Shown here one piece after another: positions 1 to 5,346 of a stretch of DNA of 6,049 nucleotides. Position 1 is the first letter of the stretch. Every line of letters starts with the position of its first letter. The translations under genes and the position numbers were made by a program. The stretch comes from an uncultured Collinsella sp. (GTDB lineage Bacteria; Actinomycetota; Coriobacteriia; Coriobacteriales; Coriobacteriaceae). The notes beneath the pieces are model-generated. The model saw only the letters and a list, made by a program, of their open reading frames with translations. It was not told where the DNA came from and searched no databases. The DNA is taken from contig URAD01000048.1 of the NCBI GenBank assembly GCA_900545745.1, forward strand, positions 1-6,049, in the 5' to 3' direction.

Positions 1-34
1 CGGCAACGCCCGTGATGGACGTTGCCGCTTTTCT
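1..34 (+). terminator. Terminator-like hairpin at window edge
   Basis: Arms CGGCAACG (1-8) and CGTTGCCG (20-27) pair over 8 bp. After one C-A mismatch two more G-C pairs can form around a GTGAT loop. On the plus strand the stem is followed by CTTTTCT (28-34), as in a Rho-independent terminator for a rightward gene outside the window. It may also end the leftward deoR-family transcript, because an A-rich run precedes it on that strand, but the bases needed to see a T-run lie beyond position 1. Confidence 0.55.
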
Positions 35-63
35 ATTGAGAAAACTACTCGGTTTTCGTTACT

Positions 64-100
64 AACCACCACAATGGGGACAGGCACCTTCGTGGTGGTT
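64..100. repeat. Hairpin with GGGGACAG core (REP-like)
   Basis: Perfect 9-bp inverted arms, AACCACCAC (64-72) and GTGGTGGTT (92-100), enclose a 19-nt loop containing AATGGGGACAG (73-83) followed by GCACCTT. The same GGGGACAG core appears four times on the opposite strand at 2257-2365, so this is probably a dispersed repeat of the organism. It lies 18 nt past the stop codon of the DeoR-family gene, a usual position for REP-like elements. Four T residues follow the stem on the plus strand, but there is no T-run on the minus strand, so it is a poor terminator for the upstream operon. Confidence 0.5.
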
Positions 101-117
101 TTGGCCTTGTCTCGCTG

Positions 118-864
118 TTAGACAGTGATGACGTTGTCCATTGCCCGGTACTTGGCGGGGACCTCGCCTGCGGTAATAATCGTTGCGTCGCGGAAGTCCG
201 CGAACTTGACGGGCGCCACCATGCCAAATTTACTGGCGTCCGAGATTACGAAGCGTTTGGCGGTATGGCGCATCGAGATACGCTTGACCTGTGCTTCCTC
301 GATATCGGGCGCCGTGAAGCCCTGCTCGGCGGCAATGCCGTTAGAGCCCCAAAAGCCACAGTTGAAGTTGTAGCGGTCTAAGGTTGCCAAGGCATCGGGG
401 CCAACGAGCGCCTCGGTCTCGGGTTTGAGCTCGCCGCCCAACACCACGGTACGCATGCCGCGCAAAGCAAGGTGCTGAGCATGGAGCACGGAATCGGTCA
501 CATAGGTGACATCTTCAAGGTGTGGAAGATGCTCGATGAGCCTGAGCGTCGTCGAGCCCGAGTCGATGTATACAAAGCTCTCGGGCTCCACAAGCGCCGC
601 CGCACGGGCGCAGATACGCTCCTTGTCGTCGTTATGGAGGTCGCTGCGCTCATTAAGCGTTAGGTCGCGCGTCACGTGCGCGCGCTCAAGACTCGTCGCT
701 CCACCGTGGACCTTGGCGATGCGATGAGCTCGGTCGAGCGTCTGCAGGTCGCGCCGAATGGTAGACGCCGTCACGCCCAGGGCTTCGGCAAGCTCCGGCA
801 CGGTAACCGAGCCGGCCTGCTGCACCATCGACACGATCGCGTTGAGCCTATCTTCCGCAAGCAT
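118..864 (-). CDS. DeoR-family transcriptional regulator
   Basis: This 248-residue protein has the usual DeoR-family length and plan. Residues about 6-57 form the N-terminal winged helix-turn-helix; the recognition segment GVTASTIRRDL (30-40) and the following KVHGGA (51-56) are family hallmarks. Residues about 75-235 form the DeoR C-terminal sensor, an isomerase-like fold. It has the phosphate-binding-loop motif IDSGSTT (100-106), GGEL (143-146), SNGI (174-177) and SDASKFG (208-214). Family members are usually cytoplasmic repressors released by a sugar phosphate. The ATG lies 3 nt after the stop of the upstream oxidoreductase, and its AGGAGG (873-878, 8-nt spacing) is embedded in the last Glu codons of that gene, so translation is probably coupled. 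By inference it controls its own operon, possibly at the palindromes at 2089-2128. The effector cannot be deduced. Confidence 0.93.
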   Translation of the reverse strand: MLAEDRLNAIVSMVQQAGSVTVPELAEALGVTASTIRRDLQTLDRAHRIAKVHGGATSLERAHVTRDLTLNERSDLHNDDKERICARAAALVEPESFVYIDSGSTTLRLIEHLPHLEDVTYVTDSVLHAQHLALRGMRTVVLGGELKPETEALVGPDALATLDRYNFNCGFWGSNGIAAEQGFTAPDIEEAQVKRISMRHTAKRFVISDASKFGMVAPVKFADFRDATIITAGEVPAKYRAMDNVITV

Positions 865-867
865 CGC

Positions 868-1947
868 TTACTCCTCCTCGGGGTACACAACTCCCCAGTC
901 GGCGCGGAGCTTGGTCATAAGCTCCATAACATCAGAAGCATAATCCAGCAGCTCGCGCTTGGAGTCGTCGCCGGCAACGGCCTTCTCCAGGTCGGCCATC
1001 TCATAGCACAGGGCGTAAGCCTCGGTGCCGGCGTGGACCTCCTCGCGGTGGCCGTCCGCAGTCCACACGATGGTCGCGTGATCGGCACGCGGATATTCAT
1101 TGACCTCGATGTAGCACTTGTCGAAGCTGATGACCGAGCGCTTGGGCTGCTTGGAGTGGAGCGTAAGGCTCACGACGCCCAGCTGCTGCTCGGCATTTCG
1201 GCAGACGATGCCACCCGCGACGTCAACGCCAGTCTCGCAGGTGTTGCCCAGCGAAACGACCTCAGCGGGCTGGCTTGCCATAAAGAGGCGCATGACGGAC
1301 AGGGCATAGACGCCAATATCGAGCATGGCACCGCCAGCAAGGTTGCGATTGAAAAAGCGGTTGGTCAGGTCGCCGTACTCCTTGTAGCTGCCAAAGTTGA
1401 GCTGGGCGAGGTTCATGCGTCCAAAGTCGCCGGCATCCATGCGGCGGCGCAGCTCCTGATACAAGGGCATGTGGAGCACCGTGGTGGCATCCATAAGGAC
1501 CACGTTGTGCTCGTCGGCGATGGCACGGGCCTCGTCGAGCTCGGCAGAGTTGAGGGTAATGGCCTTCTCGCAGAGTACGTGCTTACCAGCTGCCAGAGCG
1601 GCTCGCAGGTAGGTGATATGCGTGTTGTGCGGCGTGGTGATATAGACTGCGTCAATGTTAGGATCGGCGTAGAGGTCCTCGACCGTTTCATAGACCTTCT
1701 CGATGCCATATTGCTCGGCAAAAGCCTGAGCCTTGGACAGAGTGCGGTTGGCAACGCCCGCAAGCTTGCGGCCGGCAAGAGCGAGAGACTGGGCCATCTG
1801 GTTGGCGATAACGCCGCACCCGATCACAGCCCAACGAAGCTCGGGAGCCGTAAAAATATCGTTGGGGAACGGCTGATCCTGGACCGAGGCAAACGCCGCC
1901 TTTGCGGCTGCCTCGGCGTCGAGCGGAGCCTGTTTGGAATCTGCCAT
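868..1947 (-). CDS. Gfo/Idh/MocA-family oxidoreductase
   Basis: This 359-residue protein belongs to the glucose-fructose oxidoreductase/inositol dehydrogenase/MocA family, cytoplasmic NAD(P)-dependent enzymes acting on sugars, polyols or related compounds. The Rossmann nucleotide-binding loop is VIGCGVIA (41-48). TTPHNTH (104-110) and CEKAI (126-130) follow; K128 matches the conserved catalytic Lys of the usual EKP motif, with Ala in place of Pro. The C-terminal domain contains GGAMLDIGVYAL (205-216), resembling the DIGxY pattern of the dihydrodiol-dehydrogenase-like branch. About 38 residues precede the Rossmann strand, longer than usual. The start is supported by AGGAGG (1954-1959) 6 nt upstream of the ATG. 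It is the first gene of a two-gene operon with the DeoR-family regulator, which suggests sugar- or polyol-responsive expression. The substrate is unknown, and related sequences vary widely in specificity. Confidence 0.93.
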   Translation of the reverse strand: MADSKQAPLDAEAAAKAAFASVQDQPFPNDIFTAPELRWAVIGCGVIANQMAQSLALAGRKLAGVANRTLSKAQAFAEQYGIEKVYETVEDLYADPNIDAVYITTPHNTHITYLRAALAAGKHVLCEKAITLNSAELDEARAIADEHNVVLMDATTVLHMPLYQELRRRMDAGDFGRMNLAQLNFGSYKEYGDLTNRFFNRNLAGGAMLDIGVYALSVMRLFMASQPAEVVSLGNTCETGVDVAGGIVCRNAEQQLGVVSLTLHSKQPKRSVISFDKCYIEVNEYPRADHATIVWTADGHREEVHAGTEAYALCYEMADLEKAVAGDDSKRELLDYASDVMELMTKLRADWGVVYPEEE

Positions 1948-2088
1948 GATGTGCCTCCTGAGTTATCGGAAGTCCTTTATTTCTAACAACCCTATATTCG
2001 CACAATTGCGCGCGTATCTGCTCGTGTTTGCGTGTTTATTTGCTTATCAGTCTTTATTTAGCCATAGTTGGCAGATGTTTGTGCAGTT

Positions 2089-2128
2089 ATGCGCATTATC
2101 GCGCAAGGCTATGCGCATAAATGCGCAT
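2089..2128. promoter_or_regulatory. Three ATGCGCAT palindromes, probable operator cluster
   Basis: The self-complementary octamer ATGCGCAT occurs at 2089-2096, 2111-2118 and 2121-2128 and nowhere else that I can see in the window. The middle copy extends to a 10-bp palindrome, TATGCGCATA. Centres are 22 and 10 bp apart, close to two turns and one turn of DNA, so all three present the same face of the helix. They lie about 140-180 bp upstream of the oxidoreductase start codon. A DNA-binding regulator is the natural reader, and the operon's own DeoR-family protein is the nearest candidate. That assignment is inference. Confidence 0.5.
2095..2100 (-). promoter_or_regulatory. Candidate -10 element for the oxidoreductase-deoR operon
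   Basis: On the minus strand GATAAT matches the TATAAT consensus at 5 of 6 positions. It would place a start site near 2088 and give a leader of about 140 nt. No good -35 hexamer is present at 16-18 nt, so the site would need an activator or is not the promoter. If used, the three palindromes would be centred near -37, -27 and -5, a layout suited to repression. Other AT-rich hexamers nearer the gene are weaker matches. Confidence 0.25.
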
Positions 2129-2226
2129 GCAACGATCCTTGTGAAACATAAAGGGCAGAGCACCATAGCCATAAAAGACAGAGTAGGCCGTATTACTCCA
2201 CCCCTCTGGGGGCATCAGACATCAAA

Positions 2227-2269
2227 GGACCGTCCCAAACTGTCGGCACATTGAGACTGTCCCCCCAAC
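2227..2269 (-). repeat. Diverged GGGGACAG repeat copies
   Basis: Next to the tandem array, and in the same orientation, the minus strand reads GGGGACAGTCTCAATG (core at 2257-2264), followed by GACAGTTTGGGACGGTCC; the last part is a near-palindrome, GGACcGTCC, at 2227-2235. The core-to-core distance to the first regular unit is 29 bp rather than 36. These look like older or variant members of the same dispersed family. No coding role is evident. Confidence 0.45.
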
Positions 2270-2275
2270 GACTGG

Positions 2276-2372
2276 TCATTTAAGTCTGTCCCCAATGAAT
2301 GCAACGGCCACTCATTTAAGTCTGTCCCCAATGAATGCAACGGCAACTCATTTAAGTCTGTCCCCAATGAGT
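2276..2372 (-). repeat. Three tandem 36-bp repeats with GGGGACAG core
   Basis: A 23-bp core that reads on the plus strand from TCATTTAAG through CTGTCCCC to AATGA occurs identically at 2276-2298, 2312-2334 and 2348-2370. The copies are separated by 13-nt linkers (2299-2311, 2335-2347) that differ at one base, giving a strict 36-bp period. Each core has 5-bp inverted ends (TCATT/AATGA); in the last copy these extend to 7 bp (ACTCATT 2346-2352, AATGAGT 2366-2372). The array starts 9 nt beyond the rplX terminator. It is a direct tandem repeat with near-identical linkers, which excludes a CRISPR array. Confidence 0.85.
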
Positions 2373-2380
2373 GGGGATAG
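2358..2380. repeat. Inverted repeat closing the tandem array
   Basis: The last CTGTCCCCA (2358-2366) is followed by ATGAG and then TGGGGATAG (2372-2380). The inner 6 bp pair perfectly, and the whole 9 bp pair if one G-U wobble is allowed on a plus-strand transcript. This head-to-head pairing of the GGGGACAG core with a degenerate inverted partner is the arrangement expected of a REP-like palindromic unit. It abuts the T-run of the rplX terminator. Confidence 0.5.
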
Positions 2381-2416
2381 AAAAAGGCCCGGGTGCCGTG
2401 GGGCATCCGGGCCTTT
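2381..2416 (-). terminator. Rho-independent terminator after rplX
   Basis: Read on the minus strand, AAAGGCCCGG pairs with CCGGGCCTTT. After one A-C mismatch TGCC pairs with GGCA, closing a CCAC loop. The stem has 14 pairs, is very GC-rich, and ends in TTTTT (2385-2381). It begins 26 nt after the rplX stop codon and marks the end of the ribosomal transcript. The plus strand has only a short T-run after the stem, so it is at best weakly bidirectional. Confidence 0.9.
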
Positions 2417-2442
2417 GCTAGCAACTTGATGTTGCGGGCAGC

Positions 2443-2748
2443 TTAGAACTTGTGGCCGCACTTCTTGCAGACGCGCAGCTTGTTCTTGCCGTCCTTCTCG
2501 TGACCGACGCGGGTAACCTTACCGCACTCGGGGCAGACGAGATTGACGTTGGAGGCGTCGATGGGAGCCTCCTGCGAAACGATGCCGCCCTGCTGGTTGG
2601 CAGCGTTGGGCTTGACGGCCTTCTTGACGACCGAAACGCCCTCGACAACGACCTTGTTCTCGGCGGGGAGAGCACGCAGGACAACGCCCTGCTTGCCGCG
2701 ATCCTTACCAGAGAGAACCTGGACCTTATCGCCCTTCTTGATATACAT
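2443..2748 (-). CDS. rplX: 50S ribosomal protein L24
   Basis: L24 is a primary 23S rRNA-binding protein that starts assembly of the large subunit. The 101-residue product has the usual length. The KOW motif is at the N terminus (KKGDKVQVLSGKDRGKQG, residues 4-21). The C terminus carries two Cys pairs, CPEC (72-75) and CKKC (94-97), the putative zinc-binding form seen in many bacterial L24 proteins. The ATG is preceded by GGGGAG (2753-2758) at 4-nt spacing, somewhat short. It lies 13 nt after rplN. In the classical spc operon rplE follows directly, but here a terminator follows and rplE is absent from the window. Confidence 0.97.
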   Translation of the reverse strand: MYIKKGDKVQVLSGKDRGKQGVVLRALPAENKVVVEGVSVVKKAVKPNAANQQGGIVSQEAPIDASNVNLVCPECGKVTRVGHEKDGKNKLRVCKKCGHKF

Positions 2749-2761
2749 ATATCTCCCCTAA

Positions 2762-3130
2762 CTACAGGGTCTCGGGAGCGAGCGAGACGATCTTCATGTA
2801 CTTCTTGTCACGAAGCTCGCGAGCGACAGGCCCGAAGATACGGGTGCCGACGGGCGAACCATCGTTGTTGATGACAACGCAGGCGTTCTCATCAAAGCGA
2901 ATGTAGGAGCCATCCTTGCGGCGGATCTCCTTAACGGTGCGAACGACGACGCAACGGACAACGTCCTTCTTCTTGACGTTGGCGCCAGGGGTAGCCTCCT
3001 GGACAGCACCGATGAACACATCGCCGATGCCTGCATAACGACGCTTGGAACCGCCAAGCACCTTGATGCAGCGAATCTTGCGAGCGCCGGAGTTGTCGGC
3101 GACGTTCAGCATGGTTTGCATCTGAATCAT
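2762..3130 (-). CDS. rplN: 50S ribosomal protein L14
   Basis: L14 binds 23S rRNA at the subunit interface, contributes to an intersubunit bridge and is the docking site of the silencing factor RsfS. The 122-residue protein has standard length and begins MIQMQTMLNVADNSGA, the conserved L14 N terminus. The central basic strand region (about 50-86) and GTRIFGPVARELR (95-107) are clear family blocks. The ATG has GGAGGA at 3140-3145 with 9-nt spacing. It is the first gene after the 118-nt gap following rpsQ, the same place where the spc operon begins in E. coli. Confidence 0.98.
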   Translation of the reverse strand: MIQMQTMLNVADNSGARKIRCIKVLGGSKRRYAGIGDVFIGAVQEATPGANVKKKDVVRCVVVRTVKEIRRKDGSYIRFDENACVVINNDGSPVGTRIFGPVARELRDKKYMKIVSLAPETL

Positions 3131-3248
3131 GGTAGATGTTCCTCCGAACTAAGAACCGAAGAGAGGTGCGCAGCCTTTATACGGCCCGTGGTATGCAAGC
3201 CAGGCATACGCACATCTTCGGAAACGTACAAGTCGTAAGAGCGACTGC
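3131..3248 (-). promoter_or_regulatory. S10/spc boundary gap, possible spc promoter
   Basis: This 118-nt gap between rpsQ and rplN is much longer than any other in the cluster, where the rest are 32 nt or less. Read on the minus strand it contains a 5-bp hairpin just after the rpsQ stop (AGTCG/CGACT, 3231-3246), a second hairpin with 6-bp arms GTATGC/GCATAC (3191-3209), and TATAAA at 3176-3181, matching the -10 consensus at 5 of 6 positions and placing a start about 40 nt before rplN. No convincing -35 is present. Neither hairpin is followed by a T-run, so I see no terminator for rpsQ. Confidence 0.4.
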
Positions 3249-3509
3249 TTATTTAGCACGCTCGACGACCTCGATGAGGCGCCAACGCTTCATCTTGGAC
3301 ATAGGACGGGTCTCCATAACGCGGACGGTATCGCCCACGCCAGCCGTGCACTCCTCGTCGTGAGCGTGCAGCTTCTTGGAGCTGGTCATCATCTTGCCGT
3401 ACTTGGGGTGACGCTTGCGCTCGGTGATGGTGACAACAATGGTCTTGGCACCGGAGACGGAGGTAACGACACCCGTACGGACCTTACGCGAGTTACGCGA
3501 ATCAGTCAT
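3249..3509 (-). CDS. rpsQ: 30S ribosomal protein S17
   Basis: S17 binds 16S rRNA early in assembly of the small subunit. The 86-residue product has the family length. An OB-fold starts with RTGVVTSVSGAKTIVV (11-26), and the signature GDTVRVMETRPMSKMKRW occupies 59-76. A short polar N-terminal tail (about 8 residues) precedes the fold. AAGGAG (3515-3520) lies 5 nt before the ATG. It follows rpmC by 16 nt and is the last gene of the S10 portion, as in E. coli. Confidence 0.97.
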   Translation of the reverse strand: MTDSRNSRKVRTGVVTSVSGAKTIVVTITERKRHPKYGKMMTSSKKLHAHDEECTAGVGDTVRVMETRPMSKMKRWRLIEVVERAK

Positions 3510-3525
3510 GTTCTCTCCTTAGGTC

Positions 3526-3741
3526 CTACTCGGCGACAGCGGACTTCTCCGCTGCGATCTCGCGGGCGCGCTGCTCCGTGAGGACGCGAGCGATGTCCTT
3601 CTTCACGGTGTTGACGCGAGCGGTGTTGTCCAGCTGGCTGGTGGCCATCTGGAAACGAAGGTTAAAGAGCTCGGCGCGCATTTCCTTCAGCTTCTCAACG
3701 AGCTGAGCGTCCGAGAGCTCACGAATCTCTGCGGGCTTCAT
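3526..3741 (-). CDS. rpmC: 50S ribosomal protein L29
   Basis: L29 is a small helical-hairpin protein near the peptide exit tunnel that helps dock trigger factor and the signal recognition particle. The 71-residue product shows the family core KEMRAELFNLRFQMATSQL (19-37) followed by NTARVNTVKKDIARVLTE (39-56). Its alanine-rich tail is slightly longer than in short homologues. The ATG overlaps the rplP stop by one base (TAATG). A strong AAGGAGG (3749-3755) sits within the last codons of rplP at 7-nt spacing, implying coupled translation. Confidence 0.97.
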   Translation of the reverse strand: MKPAEIRELSDAQLVEKLKEMRAELFNLRFQMATSQLDNTARVNTVKKDIARVLTEQRAREIAAEKSAVAE

Positions 3742-4244
3742 TAGTTCTCCTCCTTGGCGGCGGCGGCGTCCTCAGCAGCCCACTTGGCCTCGAGAGCGGC
3801 CTCCTCAGCCATCTCCTTCTCGATGCGCTGCTCAGCGTTCTTAGCAGCAACAATCTTGGTCTTGATGGGGAGCTTGTGCTGCGCAAGACGCAGAGCCTCG
3901 CGAGCGACCTCCTCGGGAACACCCTTGACCTCGAACATGATGCGGCCGGGCTTGACGACGGCCACCCACTCCTCGGGGTTACCCTTACCAGAACCCATGC
4001 GAGTCTCGGCAGGCTTCTTGGTGATGGGCTTATCGGGGAAGATCGTGATGTAGACACGACCGCCACGCTTCATGTAGCGGGTCATGGCAATACGAGCGGC
4101 CTCGATCTGACGGTTGGTGATCCAATGGGCCTCGAGAGCCTGGATACCAAACTCGCCGAAATGCAGCTCGGTATTACCCTTGGCCTGGCCCTTCATGGAG
4201 CCACGCTGCACCTTGCGGTGAAGAATACGCTTAGGGGCAAGCAC
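3741..4244 (-). CDS. rplP: 50S ribosomal protein L16 with acidic C-terminal tail
   Basis: L16 organises 23S rRNA near the A site and is needed for late assembly of the large subunit. The core is typical: MLAPKRILHRKVQRG at the N terminus, RYMKRGGRVYITIFPDKPIT (56-75), TRMGSGKGNPEEWVA (81-95) including R82, equivalent to the Arg hydroxylated in E. coli, and GVPEEVAREALRLAQHKLPIKT (108-129). The product is 167 residues, about 25-30 longer than common L16 proteins. The extra tail (about 136-167) is rich in Ala and Glu, about ten acidic residues in 32, and is probably helical. The start is GTG, overlapping the rpsC stop by one base (TAGTG), with AGGAGGGG (4251-4258) 6 nt upstream. The family N terminus confirms this start. 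Confidence 0.97.
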   Translation of the reverse strand: MLAPKRILHRKVQRGSMKGQAKGNTELHFGEFGIQALEAHWITNRQIEAARIAMTRYMKRGGRVYITIFPDKPITKKPAETRMGSGKGNPEEWVAVVKPGRIMFEVKGVPEEVAREALRLAQHKLPIKTKIVAAKNAEQRIEKEMAEEAALEAKWAAEDAAAAKEEN

Positions 4245-4954
4245 TACTGACCCCTCCTCTCGGAGTTACGACGACGAGGACGGGAAGAGCCCTCGAGTGC
4301 AGGGTTGGGAACAGGCTGGCCCGGGAGCTTCTCGCCCAGGTAGATCCAGACCTTCACGCCGCAAGCGCCCATGGTGGTGCTGGCGACAGCCGTGCCATAG
4401 TCGATCTTGGCACGGAGGGTGTGCAGAGGCACGCGACCCTCACGGTACCACTCACGACGGCCCATCTCGGCACCGCCGAGACGACCGGAGCACTGGATAC
4501 GGATGCCCTTAGCGCCGGCCTTGCGGGCGGACTGGACAGCCTTGCGCATAGCGCGACGGAAGGCAACGCGGCCCTCGAGCTGCTCAGCGATAGACTGAGC
4601 AACGAGGTTGGCGTCGAGCTCGGGGCGCTTGATCTCGACAACGTCGACGGAGAGCTGGCCCTTGGAGACGCCAGCGACCTTCTCGAGCTCAGTGCGGAGG
4701 GTATCGATCTCGGCACCCTTCTTACCGATGACAACGCCGGGGCGAGCGGTGAGGATGATGACCTTCACCTTGTCGCCAGCGCGCTCGATCTCGACGCGGG
4801 AGACAGCTGCGCGGGAAAGACGCTTCTCGAGGTACTTGCGAATCTCGAGATCGTTACCGAGGGTCTTAGCGTAATCCTTCTCTGCGAACCAGCGGGAGCG
4901 CCAGTTCTCGGTGATGCCAAGACGGAAGCCGGTGGGGTAGACTTTCTGACCCAT
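4244..4954 (-). CDS. rpsC: 30S ribosomal protein S3
   Basis: S3 lies at the mRNA entry channel of the small subunit and contributes to helicase activity on mRNA. The 236-residue length is normal. The N terminus is MGQKVYPTGFRLGI. The type II KH domain carries the RNA-binding loop IGKKG (76-80) inside TARPGVVIGKKGAEI. The C-terminal domain includes RIQCSGRLGGAEMGRREWYREGRVP (from about 152) and ends in a basic, arginine-rich tail. The ATG is 6 nt after the rplV stop. Its AGGAGG (4966-4971) lies within the final rplV codons at a rather long 11-nt spacing. Confidence 0.98.
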   Translation of the reverse strand: MGQKVYPTGFRLGITENWRSRWFAEKDYAKTLGNDLEIRKYLEKRLSRAAVSRVEIERAGDKVKVIILTARPGVVIGKKGAEIDTLRTELEKVAGVSKGQLSVDVVEIKRPELDANLVAQSIAEQLEGRVAFRRAMRKAVQSARKAGAKGIRIQCSGRLGGAEMGRREWYREGRVPLHTLRAKIDYGTAVASTTMGACGVKVWIYLGEKLPGQPVPNPALEGSSRPRRRNSERRGQ

Positions 4955-4960
4955 ACAGCT

Positions 4961-5332
4961 TTACGCCTCCTTTCGAGGAGCAACGACGACGGTGATGTGG
5001 GAAGTACGCTTCAGAATGCGAGAAGCGGAACCCTTGGCGCGGGGACGGATGCGCTTAAGCGTCGGACCCTCGTCAACATAGGCAGCGGCGACAACCAGGT
5101 TGTCGGCACGCAGACCGTTGTTGTTCTCGGCGTTCGCAACGGCGGAACGGAGAACCTTCTCGACATCCACGGCGACGGCGCGGTCGCAGAAGTGGAGGAT
5201 GTCGAAGGCCTGAGCGACAGGCTTGCGGCGGATCAGATCGACCACCAGGCGGGCCTTGCTGGGGGAAACACGCACGTACTTAGCGACGGCGCGAACCTCG
5301 GTGGCCTCAGTTTCAATAGACTTAGTTGCCAT
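4961..5332 (-). CDS. rplV: 50S ribosomal protein L22
   Basis: L22 contacts all domains of 23S rRNA, and its extended beta-hairpin lines the peptide exit tunnel. The 123-residue product has a short N-terminal extension before AVAKYVRVSPSKARLVVDLI (15-34), then NAENNNGLRADNLVV (67-81). The hairpin region GPTLKRIRPRAKGSASRI (89-106) is where macrolide resistance changes occur in other bacteria; no insertion or deletion is evident here by eye. The ATG is 14 nt after rpsS. Its ribosome binding site is the weakest in the cluster: only AGGGGG overlapping the rpsS stop, about 10 nt upstream, with no GGAGG. Confidence 0.97.
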   Translation of the reverse strand: MATKSIETEATEVRAVAKYVRVSPSKARLVVDLIRRKPVAQAFDILHFCDRAVAVDVEKVLRSAVANAENNNGLRADNLVVAAAYVDEGPTLKRIRPRAKGSASRILKRTSHITVVVAPRKEA

Positions 5333-5346
5333 TTACGGTTAACCCC

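Larger units (their letters stand above)
1948..2442. other. Gene-free region between rplX and oxidoreductase
   Basis: No convincing gene is visible in these 495 nt. From high to low coordinates it holds the rplX terminator, a block of GGGGACAG repeats (about 2227-2380), a stretch with small inverted repeats (CCCC/GGGG at 2201-2211, GAGTA/TACTC at 2181-2198), three ATGCGCAT palindromes (2089-2128), and an AT-rich leader running to the oxidoreductase ribosome binding site. Base composition at about 1960-2200 is clearly more AT-rich than in the flanking genes, typical of a promoter region. Confidence 0.8.

Noticed and set aside
676..1986. Long plus-strand open frame (436 codons) opposite the oxidoreductase
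   Set aside because: It is antisense to a clear Gfo/Idh gene, has no recognisable domain, and arises from the codon bias of GC-rich genes on the other strand.
1961..1990. TTGTTA/GATAAC pair with 16-nt spacing as promoter for the oxidoreductase
   Set aside because: The start site would fall on or next to the ribosome binding site, leaving almost no usable leader, and both hexamers match consensus only moderately.
1934..2254. Plus-strand 106-codon frame across the intergenic region
   Set aside because: It starts inside the oxidoreductase gene on the opposite strand, runs through the AT-rich promoter and palindrome region, has mixed composition and shows no known domain.
2276..2372. Possible CRISPR array, because the repeat period is 36 bp
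   Set aside because: The 13-nt segments between cores are almost identical to each other and too short for spacers, and no cas gene is present.
2215..2424. Minus-strand 69-codon frame with a repeated SLGTDLNE peptide
   Set aside because: The peptide repeat is only the 36-bp DNA repeat read in frame (36 is divisible by 3). The frame begins inside the terminator stem and has no ribosome binding site or homology that I recognise.
3131..3248. Small cysteine-rich peptide (about 12 codons) in the rpsQ-rplN gap
   Set aside because: It is a very short frame with no ribosome binding site, and it overlaps the GTATGC/GCATAC hairpin; chance is sufficient.
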